DNA of 64,000 nucleotides from Lachancea dasiensis (GCA_900074725.1 LT598459.1:444467-508466), one strand, 5' to 3'; positions 19,875 through 29,699 are shown, counted from the stretch's first letter. Program-made: numbers and translations. The notes: a model not told the origin generated them from the sequence alone.

Positions 19875-20635
19875 ATGTCAACTGATGATGAGATTCTTGA
19901 AATGTTTTTCGACGAACAATTTATGCCGCTTGCCTATTTGGACTTACTTTTGTCGCCAGATGGTCCCTTAGGCGAAACTCATTCGATGTCTTCGTCACTG
20001 TTATCAAGGCTGGACCTTTATACAGACCGCTTAACAAGTCAATTGGAGTCGACAGTGCATAATTTGCGCAAGCCAACAGAATTGCTTTCTTATACTGGTG
20101 TACACACTGACTTGGGTGACACGACCAAGCTACAATACTACTTGGATACCTTAAGCAATTCTGTCAAGGATTTGAAGGGAGACATTGAAACTGTTAATGT
20201 GCAACTCTCGAATCTCAAAGTTGAAAACGCAGAAAGTATACGAACAACTGAAGCCCTTCATGATTTGAACCTGGTTAAATCACGTCTCCTTCAAGTTTCT
20301 AAATGTTTTGAAGATCTTCGCGCCATAGCAATAGCCTCATTCGAAGGCGTTGGCAAAGACGAAATACCTCAAATTATATCTTCCAACGAGTTTAAAAGAT
20401 CCCTTAAGCAACTGCAGGATCTTTTGTGCACTGAGTTCGAAGAATCGTTATCGCGCGAGTCATCTCAGAGCAGAAACGAAGATCTGCTGAGGAAGCTCAA
20501 AAATTACGAAGACCTTAGGCCAACTTTTAAAACGTAAAAAAATTCAGCACATTATATGATGGATTTTTGAGCCATGTAAGGACTGAAGCCGAGTCTTACG
20601 TTAAAATGAAAGACGCAGACCCTGCTTTAATCTAG
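19875..20635 (+). CDS. COG7: Conserved oligomeric Golgi complex subunit 7, with apparent frameshift near the end
   Basis: Small subunit of the COG tether for retrograde vesicle traffic within the Golgi. The open frame from 19875 stops at 20537 (220 residues, S. cerevisiae 279). The N terminus ILEMFFDEQFMPLAYLDLLL and the segment TKLQYYLDTLSNSVKDL match S. cerevisiae Cog7. After residue 219 the similarity continues in the -1 frame to a stop at 20633-20635: NVKKFSTLYDGFLSHV aligns with GLDKFFAEYSNFSESI. One more A in the TTTTAAAA run (20525-20532) would keep the frame and give about 253 residues. This is either a sequence error or a real truncation. Convergent with PMC1, as in S. cerevisiae. 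Confidence 0.9.
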
Positions 20636-20764
20636 ACTTTAACATTCTGACCTTCTGTGATAAACAAACTTAGCGATTATATTAATTACATCGCAATTAA
20701 TTGGCGCGGGAATTGGTGCATTGTATATGATATCTGAATTAATAATAAGAAAAGAAAATCAATC

Positions 20765-23700
20765 TCAGGCAGATTTTTTGGATGGGTCACTATCTTTCAT
20801 GGAAATGTGGGAGAAGCCACCGACCGCTCCACCAACCAACGTTGGTACCATGGTCACCGACGCAATGTAGGACCGGTCCTCGACCTCAGAGCCAGCTGAT
20901 GAACTACCACGTCTCCATTTTTTAAACGCCAGAATAGGATTTAGTATGCTGCCTTCACCTTCGTCATTTTCTTTGGCGCATGTCATCTCGTTTTTGGCAC
21001 GTTCGAAAGCAGAAGAGCTTACAAGCGTGGCATCATTGTCTTGATGCAATAAAGATTCTTCGTCTTCAGCTTTTCTGTGAGAGCTCTTTAAAAACTTGAA
21101 ACCAATGATGTAGAGAGCAGCATTTACAAATCGAACGGGAAAAACTTTCAGTACCCATTCATCAGGAATGATTCTTATCATGAGACCCACTGGTAGTGCC
21201 AGTAACCCACATATGATCGCAGTGGCCCACATGGGGCCAGTTTGCCTTGCAATTGAAAATGCAGCACCACCCACAAACATGATAAGAACTTGAAACCCTC
21301 CAATAAACACGATAATAGTCAAAAAGTAATAGTTCCGGCAAAGGTCTTGAAAAAAATTCAAATTAGAATTGGTTACTCTGGCCCGAACGCTGGAGATTCC
21401 ATCCGCCTCATCCAGCTTCCTCGTCACAATAAGTTTGAAAAATTGTAACCACACGAAGGTGTTGAAAGTCATAGCATTCAACTGCTGCTGTTCATGACCA
21501 GTCAGAACAGTCTTATGCGGAAAAAAAATTTGAGGTCCCGCAAAGTGGAGTGTGAAGGTTACTATCAGCTGCAAAGCAGATTGGCCTAGGATCATCTTCC
21601 AGGTAGACACCGCGATCAGCACGGCCTCTCGACCCTTGGGCTTACGCTCCAGAATATGTTCATCTGGCTTATCGGTGGCCAAGGCAAGTGCGGCAAGGGT
21701 ATCCATAATAAGGTTAACCCATAACAACTGTACTGCTGTCAAAACGGAGCTCTCGTCTGAAGAGGCAACGGCGGAGACAAACGTCAAAACTACGGCGGTA
21801 ATGTTCACGGTGAGCTGAAATTGGATAAACTTTTTGATGGATGTTGACACGCACCTTCCCCACTTGATAGCGTTTACAATGGCAGTGAAATCATCAGTCA
21901 TCAGAATGATGTCGGATGCTTCTCTGGCCACCTCAGTCCCAGCAATACCCATTGAGAACCCTACGTCGGCAAGTTTAAGAGCCGGAGCATCGTTGGTGCC
22001 ATCACCTGTGACACCTACGACGTCACCCATTTTTTTCAAGGTCTCAACGAGAACTCTCTTATCTTCAGGAGAGGACCTCGCAAGCACCTTAAGTTTGGGT
22101 AGTATGCGAATTCTTTCCTTCTGTGAGAGTTTGCGGAAGCGCGGGCCCTCCATGGCACTTTCAGGGTCTTCACTATCCTCAGGCGTGAGAATGCTACAAT
22201 TCTTGGCGATTGCGGTAGCCGTCAAAATGTTATCTCCCGTAACCATCCTCACGGTGACCCCAGCTTTTTGACATTGTTCAACAGATTCTTTGACGCCTTT
22301 CCGCAGAGGATCTTGTATACCCACAATACCGTCTAAAGTTAAACCCTTATTGGAGCTTGTTTTTGTGAGCTCAGATGCCACAGGCAAATCGTCAAATGAA
22401 AGTGGGTCTCCAAATAAGAGATCTGGAGCGACTAAACTAGGATCAGCTGCGTCTCTCAGTTCAGTAGGTGGCCAATTTGATAAGTCCGGAAAATCTTGGT
22501 GAGCCAGGGATATCGCTCTTAGGGCACCTGCCGCTAAATTGGTTATTGCTTGACTGTTTTTCTCGTATTCTTCTGCAGTTATGAGACTTGAATCGCCACT
22601 GGATGTCCTTTTCTGCCGGCATCTTCTTAGGATTAGCTCCGCGGCACCTTTGATGTATAATCTATGCAATCCATCTTCATACCTGACAATTATACCGCCC
22701 CACTTTCTTGAGCTCTCGAAAGGGATTACTTGAACTATTTTCGTGATCTCTAGTTGTTGTGGGTGGTCTCTCAACGAATGAAGGTCGCTCATGCCAAGAT
22801 TTTTACTAGCAAATGAAAGCAAAGCAGTTTCTGTCTTGGATCCGATGAATTGCTCCTTCTGGGCCATGTCATTGCTTTCCGTAGGTGAGCTGGACACATT
22901 GTTTTGACTCCAAGGAAAAAGTGATTTCTTGGGCTTATGGAACGGATTTTCGTTAGCGCTAGCCTCTGTATTGCTTTGCTTATTTTCGAACGCAGTGGAA
23001 TTTAGCGCTATGTTGCTTAAAACATCTTTCCTCAGAATTTCGGCACACTCTCTTCTAAATACTTCTTCAACATCCACATGCGATCCACTTACGTCACCCT
23101 CATCGAAACAAGTGGATCCTAAGAACCCCTTCACTACAGTCATTCTATTTTCTGTTAAAGTGCCGGTTTTGTCTGAACAAACTGCCGTCGCAGAACCCAT
23201 TGTTTCGCAGGCCCTTAATACTCTCACCAAATTCCCATCCTTGGTCATCCGTGTTGTTGCAAAAGCTAAAGCAAGAGTCACCGCCAAGGGAAGGCCCTCC
23301 GGAACCGCGACCACAATAACAGTAACCGCGGTGATGAAAATACTCATAAACTTGGAACCTTTTTGGGCCGGTGTCAAATGATGAAGTTTCTTCCCCGCCG
23401 GTAAATTAGACAAGAACCTGCAGAACAAAACGATGAACAGAATCAAAGCGGCAACTGAACCGTAGACACTGATACTATTGGCTAGACCGTCGAGCCGTTC
23501 TTGTAGAGGTGTAGACTCGGCTTCGACTTTCAAGGCCATGAGTGTTCGTCCATGAACCGAGTTGACACCAACAGACGTTACCACGGCGCGGCCCAAGCCT
23601 GAGAGGAGCTTAGAGCCGGATATAAGCATTGGATCGGGTACTTTTTGATCCTTTACCCGACCTCCAATATCTACAGCGGCGTCATCCTGAGTCAACTGTT

Positions 23701-24412
23701 TATAACGCGCAAAAGCAGCGTCGATGGGCACCTTCTTGATAGTCTCTGTCTCTCCCGTCAGCGCAGACTCATCACAAGCACAGGAACCGTCCACCAAGAC
23801 GCAGTCGGCTGGGACTACTTCACCGGTCTGCAAGCTGATGACATCGCCGACTAACAGGTCATGAATAGAAATCAGGTGTTCGTCGCCACCTCTCAGAACC
23901 ACAATCGATCGATCGCTTTTCTTGGCATTGAGGCGAGCAAACTGTTGTTCTTTTTGGTAATCATTGGCAGACCCCACCAGAATAACCACTAACACGGCTA
24001 TCATAATAGCCACACCTTCAACCCATTCGACTTTAGTGATCTTCTTGCCCTCGTTATCATATTCGGGCGGTTGCCCGAGAGTTTCATACAGTCCTAGCGC
24101 AAATGACACAACCGCCGCTACGCTCAGCAAGATCATAGTTTGATCGTGAAAAGCCTCCCATGCGAGCCGCCAGAACGGCTTTGGCTTGCGCTGCGGGATC
24201 CTATTGTCCCCGTACATCTGGAACCGCGCGGTCTGTGATATGTCCTCATCCTGTACACTTAGCCCTTGCGTGGGATCAGTGCCTAGCCGCGTGTATAAAT
24301 TGTCGACATCATTATCGAAGATGTTGGCAAACGCTGCAAGCGATTTCGGATCGTGTAGCTCGGCAAGTTGATCTGGCCTGAGCCCAAAGCTATGGTGGGT
24401 ATCCTCGGCCAT
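20765..24412 (-). CDS. PMC1: Vacuolar Ca2+-ATPase (P2B type, PMCA family)
   Basis: Pumps Ca2+ into the vacuole; in S. cerevisiae it is induced by calcineurin-Crz1 and prevents calcium toxicity. 1215 residues (S. cerevisiae 1173). P-type ATPase marks are all present: TGE at 219-221, PEGLP at 371-375 in membrane span 4, and the phosphorylated Asp of DKTGT at 414. TGDGTNDAP and VNLIMDTLAALALATD occur in the later catalytic and membrane parts. Ten membrane spans are expected. The acidic or Ser-rich C-terminal tail (from about residue 1120) is variable. There is no calmodulin-binding segment that I can point to. Confidence 0.97.
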   Translation of the reverse strand: MAEDTHHSFGLRPDQLAELHDPKSLAAFANIFDNDVDNLYTRLGTDPTQGLSVQDEDISQTARFQMYGDNRIPQRKPKPFWRLAWEAFHDQTMILLSVAAVVSFALGLYETLGQPPEYDNEGKKITKVEWVEGVAIMIAVLVVILVGSANDYQKEQQFARLNAKKSDRSIVVLRGGDEHLISIHDLLVGDVISLQTGEVVPADCVLVDGSCACDESALTGETETIKKVPIDAAFARYKQLTQDDAAVDIGGRVKDQKVPDPMLISGSKLLSGLGRAVVTSVGVNSVHGRTLMALKVEAESTPLQERLDGLANSISVYGSVAALILFIVLFCRFLSNLPAGKKLHHLTPAQKGSKFMSIFITAVTVIVVAVPEGLPLAVTLALAFATTRMTKDGNLVRVLRACETMGSATAVCSDKTGTLTENRMTVVKGFLGSTCFDEGDVSGSHVDVEEVFRRECAEILRKDVLSNIALNSTAFENKQSNTEASANENPFHKPKKSLFPWSQNNVSSSPTESNDMAQKEQFIGSKTETALLSFASKNLGMSDLHSLRDHPQQLEITKIVQVIPFESSRKWGGIIVRYEDGLHRLYIKGAAELILRRCRQKRTSSGDSSLITAEEYEKNSQAITNLAAGALRAISLAHQDFPDLSNWPPTELRDAADPSLVAPDLLFGDPLSFDDLPVASELTKTSSNKGLTLDGIVGIQDPLRKGVKESVEQCQKAGVTVRMVTGDNILTATAIAKNCSILTPEDSEDPESAMEGPRFRKLSQKERIRILPKLKVLARSSPEDKRVLVETLKKMGDVVGVTGDGTNDAPALKLADVGFSMGIAGTEVAREASDIILMTDDFTAIVNAIKWGRCVSTSIKKFIQFQLTVNITAVVLTFVSAVASSDESSVLTAVQLLWVNLIMDTLAALALATDKPDEHILERKPKGREAVLIAVSTWKMILGQSALQLIVTFTLHFAGPQIFFPHKTVLTGHEQQQLNAMTFNTFVWLQFFKLIVTRKLDEADGISSVRARVTNSNLNFFQDLCRNYYFLTIIVFIGGFQVLIMFVGGAAFSIARQTGPMWATAIICGLLALPVGLMIRIIPDEWVLKVFPVRFVNAALYIIGFKFLKSSHRKAEDEESLLHQDNDATLVSSSAFERAKNEMTCAKENDEGEGSILNPILAFKKWRRGSSSAGSEVEDRSYIASVTMVPTLVGGAVGGFSHISMKDSDPSKKSA

Positions 24413-24640
24413 AAAAGAACTTACTTATATTACGGACTACCGGTGTAACCTCGGCCCACTAGATCGAATCAAGTACTCACCGAAATGTCTATTAGGCGAT
24501 ATTCTGACAAAGTCTAATGGTCTGATTCCCAGAGGCTTTCCAGTTTTATCCCACTAATGTACACTTGCCTGCGCCACTGTTTTCAATTCTCTTGCGCAAG
24601 AGACCCTAATCTCGAGTCTTTTAAGCCACCTGAAAACACA

Positions 24641-24647
24641 CAGCCTC
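24641..24647 (-). promoter_or_regulatory. Possible Crz1 site (GAGGCTG) in the PMC1 promoter
   Basis: CAGCCTC on the plus strand reads GAGGCTG toward PMC1, about 230 bp upstream of its start. GAGGCTG is a reported core of the calcineurin-dependent response element bound by Crz1, and PMC1 is a classic Crz1 target in S. cerevisiae. A seven-base match is weak evidence alone. Confidence 0.35.
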
Positions 24648-25399
24648 CCGTCCAGATAGAATGACCTGGTTTATGGTACCAAGCAAAGTTCCAAAAACTT
24701 CTTCCTTATGGCGAGAAATCAAAAACTCCCAGTCGGCTAATTAGTCTCTGTCCAATAGGTGTCGATATCTTTGTTAAGATAAACTGTCTTACTTTACTGA
24801 GTAAAGAATTTTCGCCAATACAGACTTCTCAAGCAATTGAGGACTTAGACCCTGAAAGTCTATGATAAGCCAGTAGTTTAGTAGCGGCCAGTAGCCCTCT
24901 TTCCTATATCTTTCACTATCAGGGAAGGCTGTTACTACACGAATATCCCGCCTACTGCTAAGCCTCATTATTTCGTCAAGTGACAGTTTTCCCTTACCTA
25001 ATTAGTTAGAGAAAAAGCTACCAAACAGCTCTGCGAACGGCACACCATGCACAAATACCTGTGGAGTTCTGAAGGTAAAGCCAGTTGAAATGTAACGGGA
25101 GCATCTTCAGTCTCGATCCAGTCCTAGGGACGGCAGAAAGAAGGCTTATCTTACTTCGGCTTATCCTTCATCGGCTTTGTCGCATGCCTTGGCGCCTACA
25201 ATACTGCTGAGCGACGATATGGGATTGGTTGTCTTTGAGGGAAACTTTGAGGAAGACAAGAAGTAATATGTCCGTTGCGTAGTCCAGTCAACCGTCAAGG
25301 GCCCTGAAATAATGGAGCAGCAACGGTTGTTGGGGACTTGTTACCAAGTGAATCGTTTTGAACGTCGACAGACCTACTTCGCTCGAGCACGAGCTAGAG
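24648..25399. other. Spacer upstream of PMC1
   Basis: About 750 bp with no gene, tRNA or clear repeat that I can see. Presumably distal PMC1 promoter. Confidence 0.5.
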
Positions 25400-25525
25400 T
25401 TAATACTGAAGTAACAAGCGGTTAGAGATCTCTTTCAAAGCCTTGCTTTGTTCAACCATTGCACTAAGACATTTCCCACAGGCGGCCAAGCCCAGTACCG
25501 CACATGACCGTCCAAATTGCTCCAT
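25400..25525 (-). CDS. Possible very small Cys-containing protein or last exon
   Basis: From the first ATG (25525) the frame codes 41 residues beginning MEQFGRSCAVLGLAACGKC. The frame stays open upstream for some 40 more codons without an ATG, so a spliced upstream exon is possible. The pattern C-x8-C-x2-C in a short Ala-rich helix, with a basic end, recalls small intermembrane-space proteins, but I cannot name a family. It is divergent from SEN34. It could equally be chance. Confidence 0.3.
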   Translation of the reverse strand: MEQFGRSCAVLGLAACGKCLSAMVEQSKALKEISNRLLLQY

Positions 25526-25672
25526 GTTCGTATACAATGCGGAAGAAAAATCGTGAGGACTGGCCGTTTGAGTCGTGCGATGAGCTTCAGTCAAAAGGGC
25601 ATACGCGGGTACAAGTTGTTTGTGAAACCTAGTACGACAAGATAGTGGTTTGCTCTCTCAGGATTCTGTTGA

Positions 25673-26530
25673 ATGAGTGGTGCCAAAATCCCAATAAACC
25701 TAATTCGTGGGTCTGACAATGAACGGTGTGGTGGGATAGCCATGGTTTTCAACATCGACCACATACGGGAACTGCGAAACTTGGGATTTGCAGGGATTCT
25801 CGCTGGCACGCTGCCTTCGGCAGCGCAACAGAATGCGTTTCTCAGTGTTCCACTGAGACTGATGGCCGAGGAAGCTCTGTGGTTAGTGGAAAATGGACGC
25901 GCTTTTTTCATTGCGGGATCTGAGGTGGTAATTGCTGCCATACAGACCCTTTCCCTCCAGGAAATGAAGCTGGCAGAAAGAAAGCTCGATAATTTTTTTG
26001 CAGAACAAAGAGCATTCAAGCAAGTGCGGCATCAGGAAAAATTACAACAACTTGGTCTCTCTTCTGAGATGAGTAGAACTTCAGAATCTCTTTTGGAATC
26101 CTCGCTATTTGTGGAGACTCCGAATTCATCGGATTTGATCGCGCGCCGAGTCAAAGCCAATCAGTTCGACTGTCCTGAAATACAACGAGCCCTTTGCGGT
26201 CAACTTCGACGGAATTGTAAAAATCCGGGGGACTATTATGTTTACAAAGCCCTTAAATGTGACGGTTATTACCTTTCGCCAGGTGCAAGATTCGGAGGGA
26301 GATTTATAGCGTATCCAGGTGATCCGTTGAGATATCATTCACATATGACGGTTCAACCTGCGTTGAATTACCAAAATGACCCATTGGACCTTTTACAAGT
26401 AGTTAGTGGTGGTAGGCTTGGAACGGGTGTCAAGAAGCTATGGGTTGTGGCTGGCGTGAGAGCGCAAGTTGAAGCGGCAACTGAAGAAGCTGTTTCTTTT
26501 TTTTCCATCGAATGGGCAGGATTTGGTTAG
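25673..26530 (+). CDS. SEN34: tRNA splicing endonuclease subunit Sen34
   Basis: Catalytic subunit that cuts the 3' splice site of intron-containing pre-tRNAs, on the outer mitochondrial membrane in S. cerevisiae. 285 residues from 25673; S. cerevisiae has 275. The homologous start MVFNIDHIRELRNLG suggests the ATG at 25742 as an alternative true start, which would remove 23 residues. The catalytic core is clear: Y214 in FIAYPGDPLRYHSH, His222 and Lys254/255 (GTGVKKLWVV). The end FSIEWAGFG is the family signature. The substrate type, an intron-bearing tRNA, also occurs in this window. Confidence 0.96.
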   Translation: MSGAKIPINLIRGSDNERCGGIAMVFNIDHIRELRNLGFAGILAGTLPSAAQQNAFLSVPLRLMAEEALWLVENGRAFFIAGSEVVIAAIQTLSLQEMKLAERKLDNFFAEQRAFKQVRHQEKLQQLGLSSEMSRTSESLLESSLFVETPNSSDLIARRVKANQFDCPEIQRALCGQLRRNCKNPGDYYVYKALKCDGYYLSPGARFGGRFIAYPGDPLRYHSHMTVQPALNYQNDPLDLLQVVSGGRLGTGVKKLWVVAGVRAQVEAATEEAVSFFSIEWAGFG

Positions 26531-26775
26531 CATAGGAAGTTTTTAGTTTGTAACACTTTTTGGACCGTGTGCTAACACATGTTGTTTGGTTTTCATGAGC
26601 GTATTCCAGATTTCTTTAAATAGTGTGCAAATTGGTTGAACTAGTCCAAAACAATAAAAATACTGCATAACGAGCATTGAAGATGTGAAGATACCACTCG
26701 AATAGTATTCTTGACCCACTGTTTATTGTATCCAGCATAAACACAATAATTTCGTTCTATGGCTCAATTAATAGA

Positions 26776-26960
26776 AGCGAGCGGGCGTGGGCAGTGGTTT
26801 ACTTGCTGAAATGTTTTTTCAATTTTTTGATAGACATCGTGTACTATATATTCTGAGCACTTGATAGTAAATCTGAAGCGCTACTTCTGGTTGCCTTCCC
26901 GTGATTATTTAGGCTATAGTTCTGGTCCATATTTGGGACATATGGCCGGTATTTATACAA
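26776..26960. repeat. Degraded dispersed repeat, copy B (possible LTR fossil)
   Basis: Aligns by eye with 6968-7150 (shared AGCGAG, TTCTGAG-ACTTGATA and CCGTGATTA blocks). Its 3' part also aligns with copy C near 27418 (CCGTGATTATTTAGGC against CCGTGATTATTTTAGGC, then CTGGTATT-like text). Ends are eroded. The likely source is a solo LTR of a Ty-type element, old. Confidence 0.4.
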
Positions 26961-27002
26961 ATTTCTGGCAAGGAATAAGCAGGGTGCGGTTCGGGCTGGA
27001 TA

Positions 27003-27026
27003 ATCCAACTATTCCATCAGTTGGAT
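27003..27026. repeat. 8-bp perfect inverted repeat
   Basis: ATCCAACT (27003-27010) and AGTTGGAT (27019-27026) are separated by 8 bp. It is a short potential hairpin in non-coding DNA, with no clear role. Confidence 0.6.
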
Positions 27027-27280
27027 AGTTTTAATATCTAACCAGGGCATTTCTGTGTAATCGTTGTTCCTCTTAGTCCCGTTGGTTGAGTATTTGCCTT
27101 GTCCATTGTTTTACTGTCGTCACCAGTTTTACCTCATTCTATACTGACACTTAGCTGAGGATTACTATTTCGTAATCTGAGGCGATTCAAACCATACTAG
27201 ATCACTACCATCCGGTATTTCTAACAAGAAATAGGTATAGAGAAAAGTAAGTCAATTGTGAATATCAACGAGATTTATAC

Positions 27281-27360
27281 TGAGGCGAATCTGATTCATC
27301 AGTAGATATCTGAAATATTGGATATCTGAAATATTGAGGCGAATCTGATTCATCAGTAGA
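27281..27360 (+). repeat. Nested direct repeats
   Basis: A perfect 26-bp repeat (begins TGAGGCGAATCTGATTC) occurs at 27281-27306 and 27335-27360. Between and overlapping them is a perfect 16-bp tandem repeat GATATCTGAAATATTG at 27305-27320 and 27321-27336. The outer unit contains the palindrome GAATC-T-GATTC. This looks like a recent local duplication. Confidence 0.85.
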
Positions 27361-27417
27361 AAGCTTACTAAATTTGCTTTGTAAGTCGGACATAGTCATT
27401 ATAAGATGAGTAACTTG

Positions 27418-27530
27418 GATCTAGGGAGTTCTATTTATCTCTCCGTGATTATTTTAGGCATTAGGGTTGGTTCAGTTATCTGAACAAAAGCCTGGTATTA
27501 TACAATTCTCACTCGGTGACTCTGGTTAAC
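27418..27530. repeat. Degraded dispersed repeat, copy C (possible LTR fossil)
   Basis: The run CCGTGATTATTTTAGGC and the following 50 or so bases align with copy B, ending in a TATTATACAATTCT block like TATTTATACAAATTTCT in B. It is short and eroded. Probably the same old element family. Confidence 0.35.
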
Positions 27531-28808
27531 ATGACTATCAATCACCCGTTCTAGATCATTCCATTGCACATGAATTTACGGTTTCAATGCCATACGCTGT
27601 CGATAACGTATCAATCGCCAATCCCATTGGACAATAGTTGTTCTCTTCGGCTTGTCCTAGCTTGTAAGTCGATTTGTATGGCCTCTATTGTGTACAATCA
27701 TTCTGTACTACTGTGTCACATATTTACCGACGCTGATTATGCGATTAGACGCACATTACTACCAGTTTCCTCACATTATTCCCAACAATTTATGGTTTTG
27801 ATAGAAATGCAATCGTTCTTATCACGTTAATTAGAACAACGTATTATGGTATGCATCAATCCTATATCTATGATCTGGGACAAACGGGATTAAGGATAAA
27901 CCTTAATCATACCAGTACATTATTTTGTGAATAGTACGTTTTATCGAGGGATAGCGTTTGACCTATAATCTCATACGTTGTATCGTGCTTCCATCATTCC
28001 ACTTAGAACTCTTACCAATTCTCCTTATGATTCTGTCCGGGCTGTTAGCAATTGGAGGATTAGTCTCGAGCAGCAGGGCATGGTACCTATACCTTTATCC
28101 GTAACTTATTCGTGGAATTTGTGAGGTTCTCAAGTTTTCTCACAACCTCAACTCATCTCATGAATATTGTCGTGGAATGACAAGAATAGTAATAATGACA
28201 TGAGTGATAATAATGACAGAGCATGAGTCAAAGTCAGCCAACGAATCTACATGGCTATGAGAAAGGAGAAGACTGTATGAATCCAACACCCCAGAAGCCT
28301 CGCCCAAGATTGGAAGATACTCAAGGTTTGTACACCAGTGTGACCTTCCTCTCTGTTGAGGCAGAGACAGGACAGCTGTATAAAAGGAGACCGGTGGATC
28401 AGAACAAATAGGAAGATTAGATATAGAAGCAGCAAATGGGTAGTGATTACTAACGAGATCTGCTGAGTCCCATTGTCATTCAGTAGCTTTTATTCTTTGA
28501 GTTGACGTTGTGATATATTTTCACGACAAATGCTTTGAATACAGGGAATGAGTATGTTATTTCCTTTAAGAACATCTGTCATGAAATGACTAGATGCGAA
28601 TCTTTTATTAAAAGTAACGAAAGCACTCAATCTGAGATAATATCAGCGACAGGAATGTCAGTGCCAGGGATGCAAGGGAGCGTTGACACTCGATGAGCTC
28701 ACTGCAGAACGACATATAAGAGAGGACCTTATTGGCTATGCTAATGTCGTCCCACTTCTATCTTGGATGGATTATCGGGGACCGTAGCTTCATGACATCC
28801 AGGAATAT

Positions 28809-28890
28809 GGCAATTTGGCCGAGTGGTTAAGGCGTAAGATTAGAAATCTTTTGGGCTATGCCCGCGCAGGTTCGAATCCTGCAGTTGTCG
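28809..28890 (+). tRNA. tS(AGA): tRNA-Ser (anticodon AGA)
   Basis: 82 nt, no intron. The D arm is TGGCCGAGTGG, the anticodon arm AAGATTAGAAATCTT carries AGA, a long variable arm TGGGCTATGCCCGC marks a class II tRNA, and the T arm is GGTTCGAATCC. It closely matches S. cerevisiae tS(AGA) as I recall it. A T run (Pol III terminator) begins at 28894. Confidence 0.97.
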
Positions 28891-29030
28891 ATCTTTTTTA
28901 ACATTTTTGAAAAAAATAGGTATCCGACTTTTTTACAGATTGTCTGACATAAAGTTCGTTTCTTACAGGTAACATAGGTGCGGTCGATTCAGACGAAGAG
29001 CCAATTTCCGATGCCAAACTGTTTCCTTAC

Positions 29031-29699
29031 TCAATCATTCATCAAATCTTTATACTCATCGTACTTAATTTGGCTCTTGTTGCCTTCGTAGCGAATAACT
29101 TCCACGAAATAATCTTCGTAATGGTCCATCAATGAATCGACATCCCCAAGGTAACCTGCTTTCTCTATCAGGTTCCTAAAGGTATCCTTTTTACTCCAAT
29201 TTTGTTCAGGCATCACCTCAGGTAGAAAAGTAGCACTCATTATCCTGCCCGCTTTTGGATCTTTGAAGTTCAGCTCAATTCCATGAGTGCCTAACTCCCA
29301 ATCGAATATATCCCCTTCGTGGTTAGAGAAAATAGAACGGAAATTTTGCAATATGTTACAGCTGCATTCGAGTTGAGGCAGTTCAATCACACGGATGGGC
29401 GGGAATCTGTGGTCTTGAAGGGCTGCGACGAGAGAATATTTTTCAATACCTCTCAATAATGGTAATTTGGCAAAAGTCCCAATACATCCTCTGAGTTCGT
29501 ATACGGAGCTTCTCTTGGATCGTTTTTTCCAAGTTATGAATAGAGAGCTCTTCTCATTGATTTTGTTCTTGTCTAGCAAGCAGTCTGAATAGAATCGTTT
29601 CTGAATTTCGCCAAACGTGAGGTTGGGTATATCCTTCGAATGAAAATGGATATCGAGTTGATGAAAAGCATAGAAAGCAAATGGCGAGCTCTCAGGCAT
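29031..29699 (-). CDS. AMMECR1-domain protein (YOR289W ortholog)
   Basis: 222 residues (S. cerevisiae YOR289W 251). The AMMECR1 family hallmark LRGCIG is at residues 69-74, within YELRGCIGTFAKLPL, and the rest follows the family: LQDHRFPPI and a C-terminal ATFLPEVMPEQNW segment. The biochemical function is unknown in yeast; in S. cerevisiae the protein is cytoplasmic and nuclear. It is divergent from MPD1 across a promoter with several tandem duplications. No catalytic residue can be named. Confidence 0.9.
   Translation of the reverse strand: MPESSPFAFYAFHQLDIHFHSKDIPNLTFGEIQKRFYSDCLLDKNKINEKSSLFITWKKRSKRSSVYELRGCIGTFAKLPLLRGIEKYSLVAALQDHRFPPIRVIELPQLECSCNILQNFRSIFSNHEGDIFDWELGTHGIELNFKDPKAGRIMSATFLPEVMPEQNWSKKDTFRNLIEKAGYLGDVDSLMDHYEDYFVEVIRYEGNKSQIKYDEYKDLMND

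Larger units (their letters stand above)
26531..28808. other. Gene-poor synteny-junction region with repeat remnants
   Basis: 2.3 kb between SEN34 and tRNA-Ser. No protein gene can be supported; frames such as 27564-27830 look random. It contains two remnants of a dispersed repeat (about 26776 and 27418), a nested direct repeat at 27281-27360 and a TATAAAAGG motif at 28378. It joins a block matching S. cerevisiae chr I/VII to one matching chr XIII/XV. Old Ty-type LTR remnants beside the tRNA are the likely content. Confidence 0.55.

Noticed and set aside
20525-20537. Programmed -1 frameshift in COG7
   Set aside because: TTTTAAAAC resembles a viral-type slippery site, but in the zero frame the tRNA would have to re-pair on TAA, which is not credible; a missing A is simpler.
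25591-26019. 142-codon minus-strand frame
   Set aside because: Antisense to the well supported SEN34.
27564-27830. 88-codon frame in the SEN34 to tRNA-Ser spacer
   Set aside because: Composition looks random, in a region of degraded repeats.
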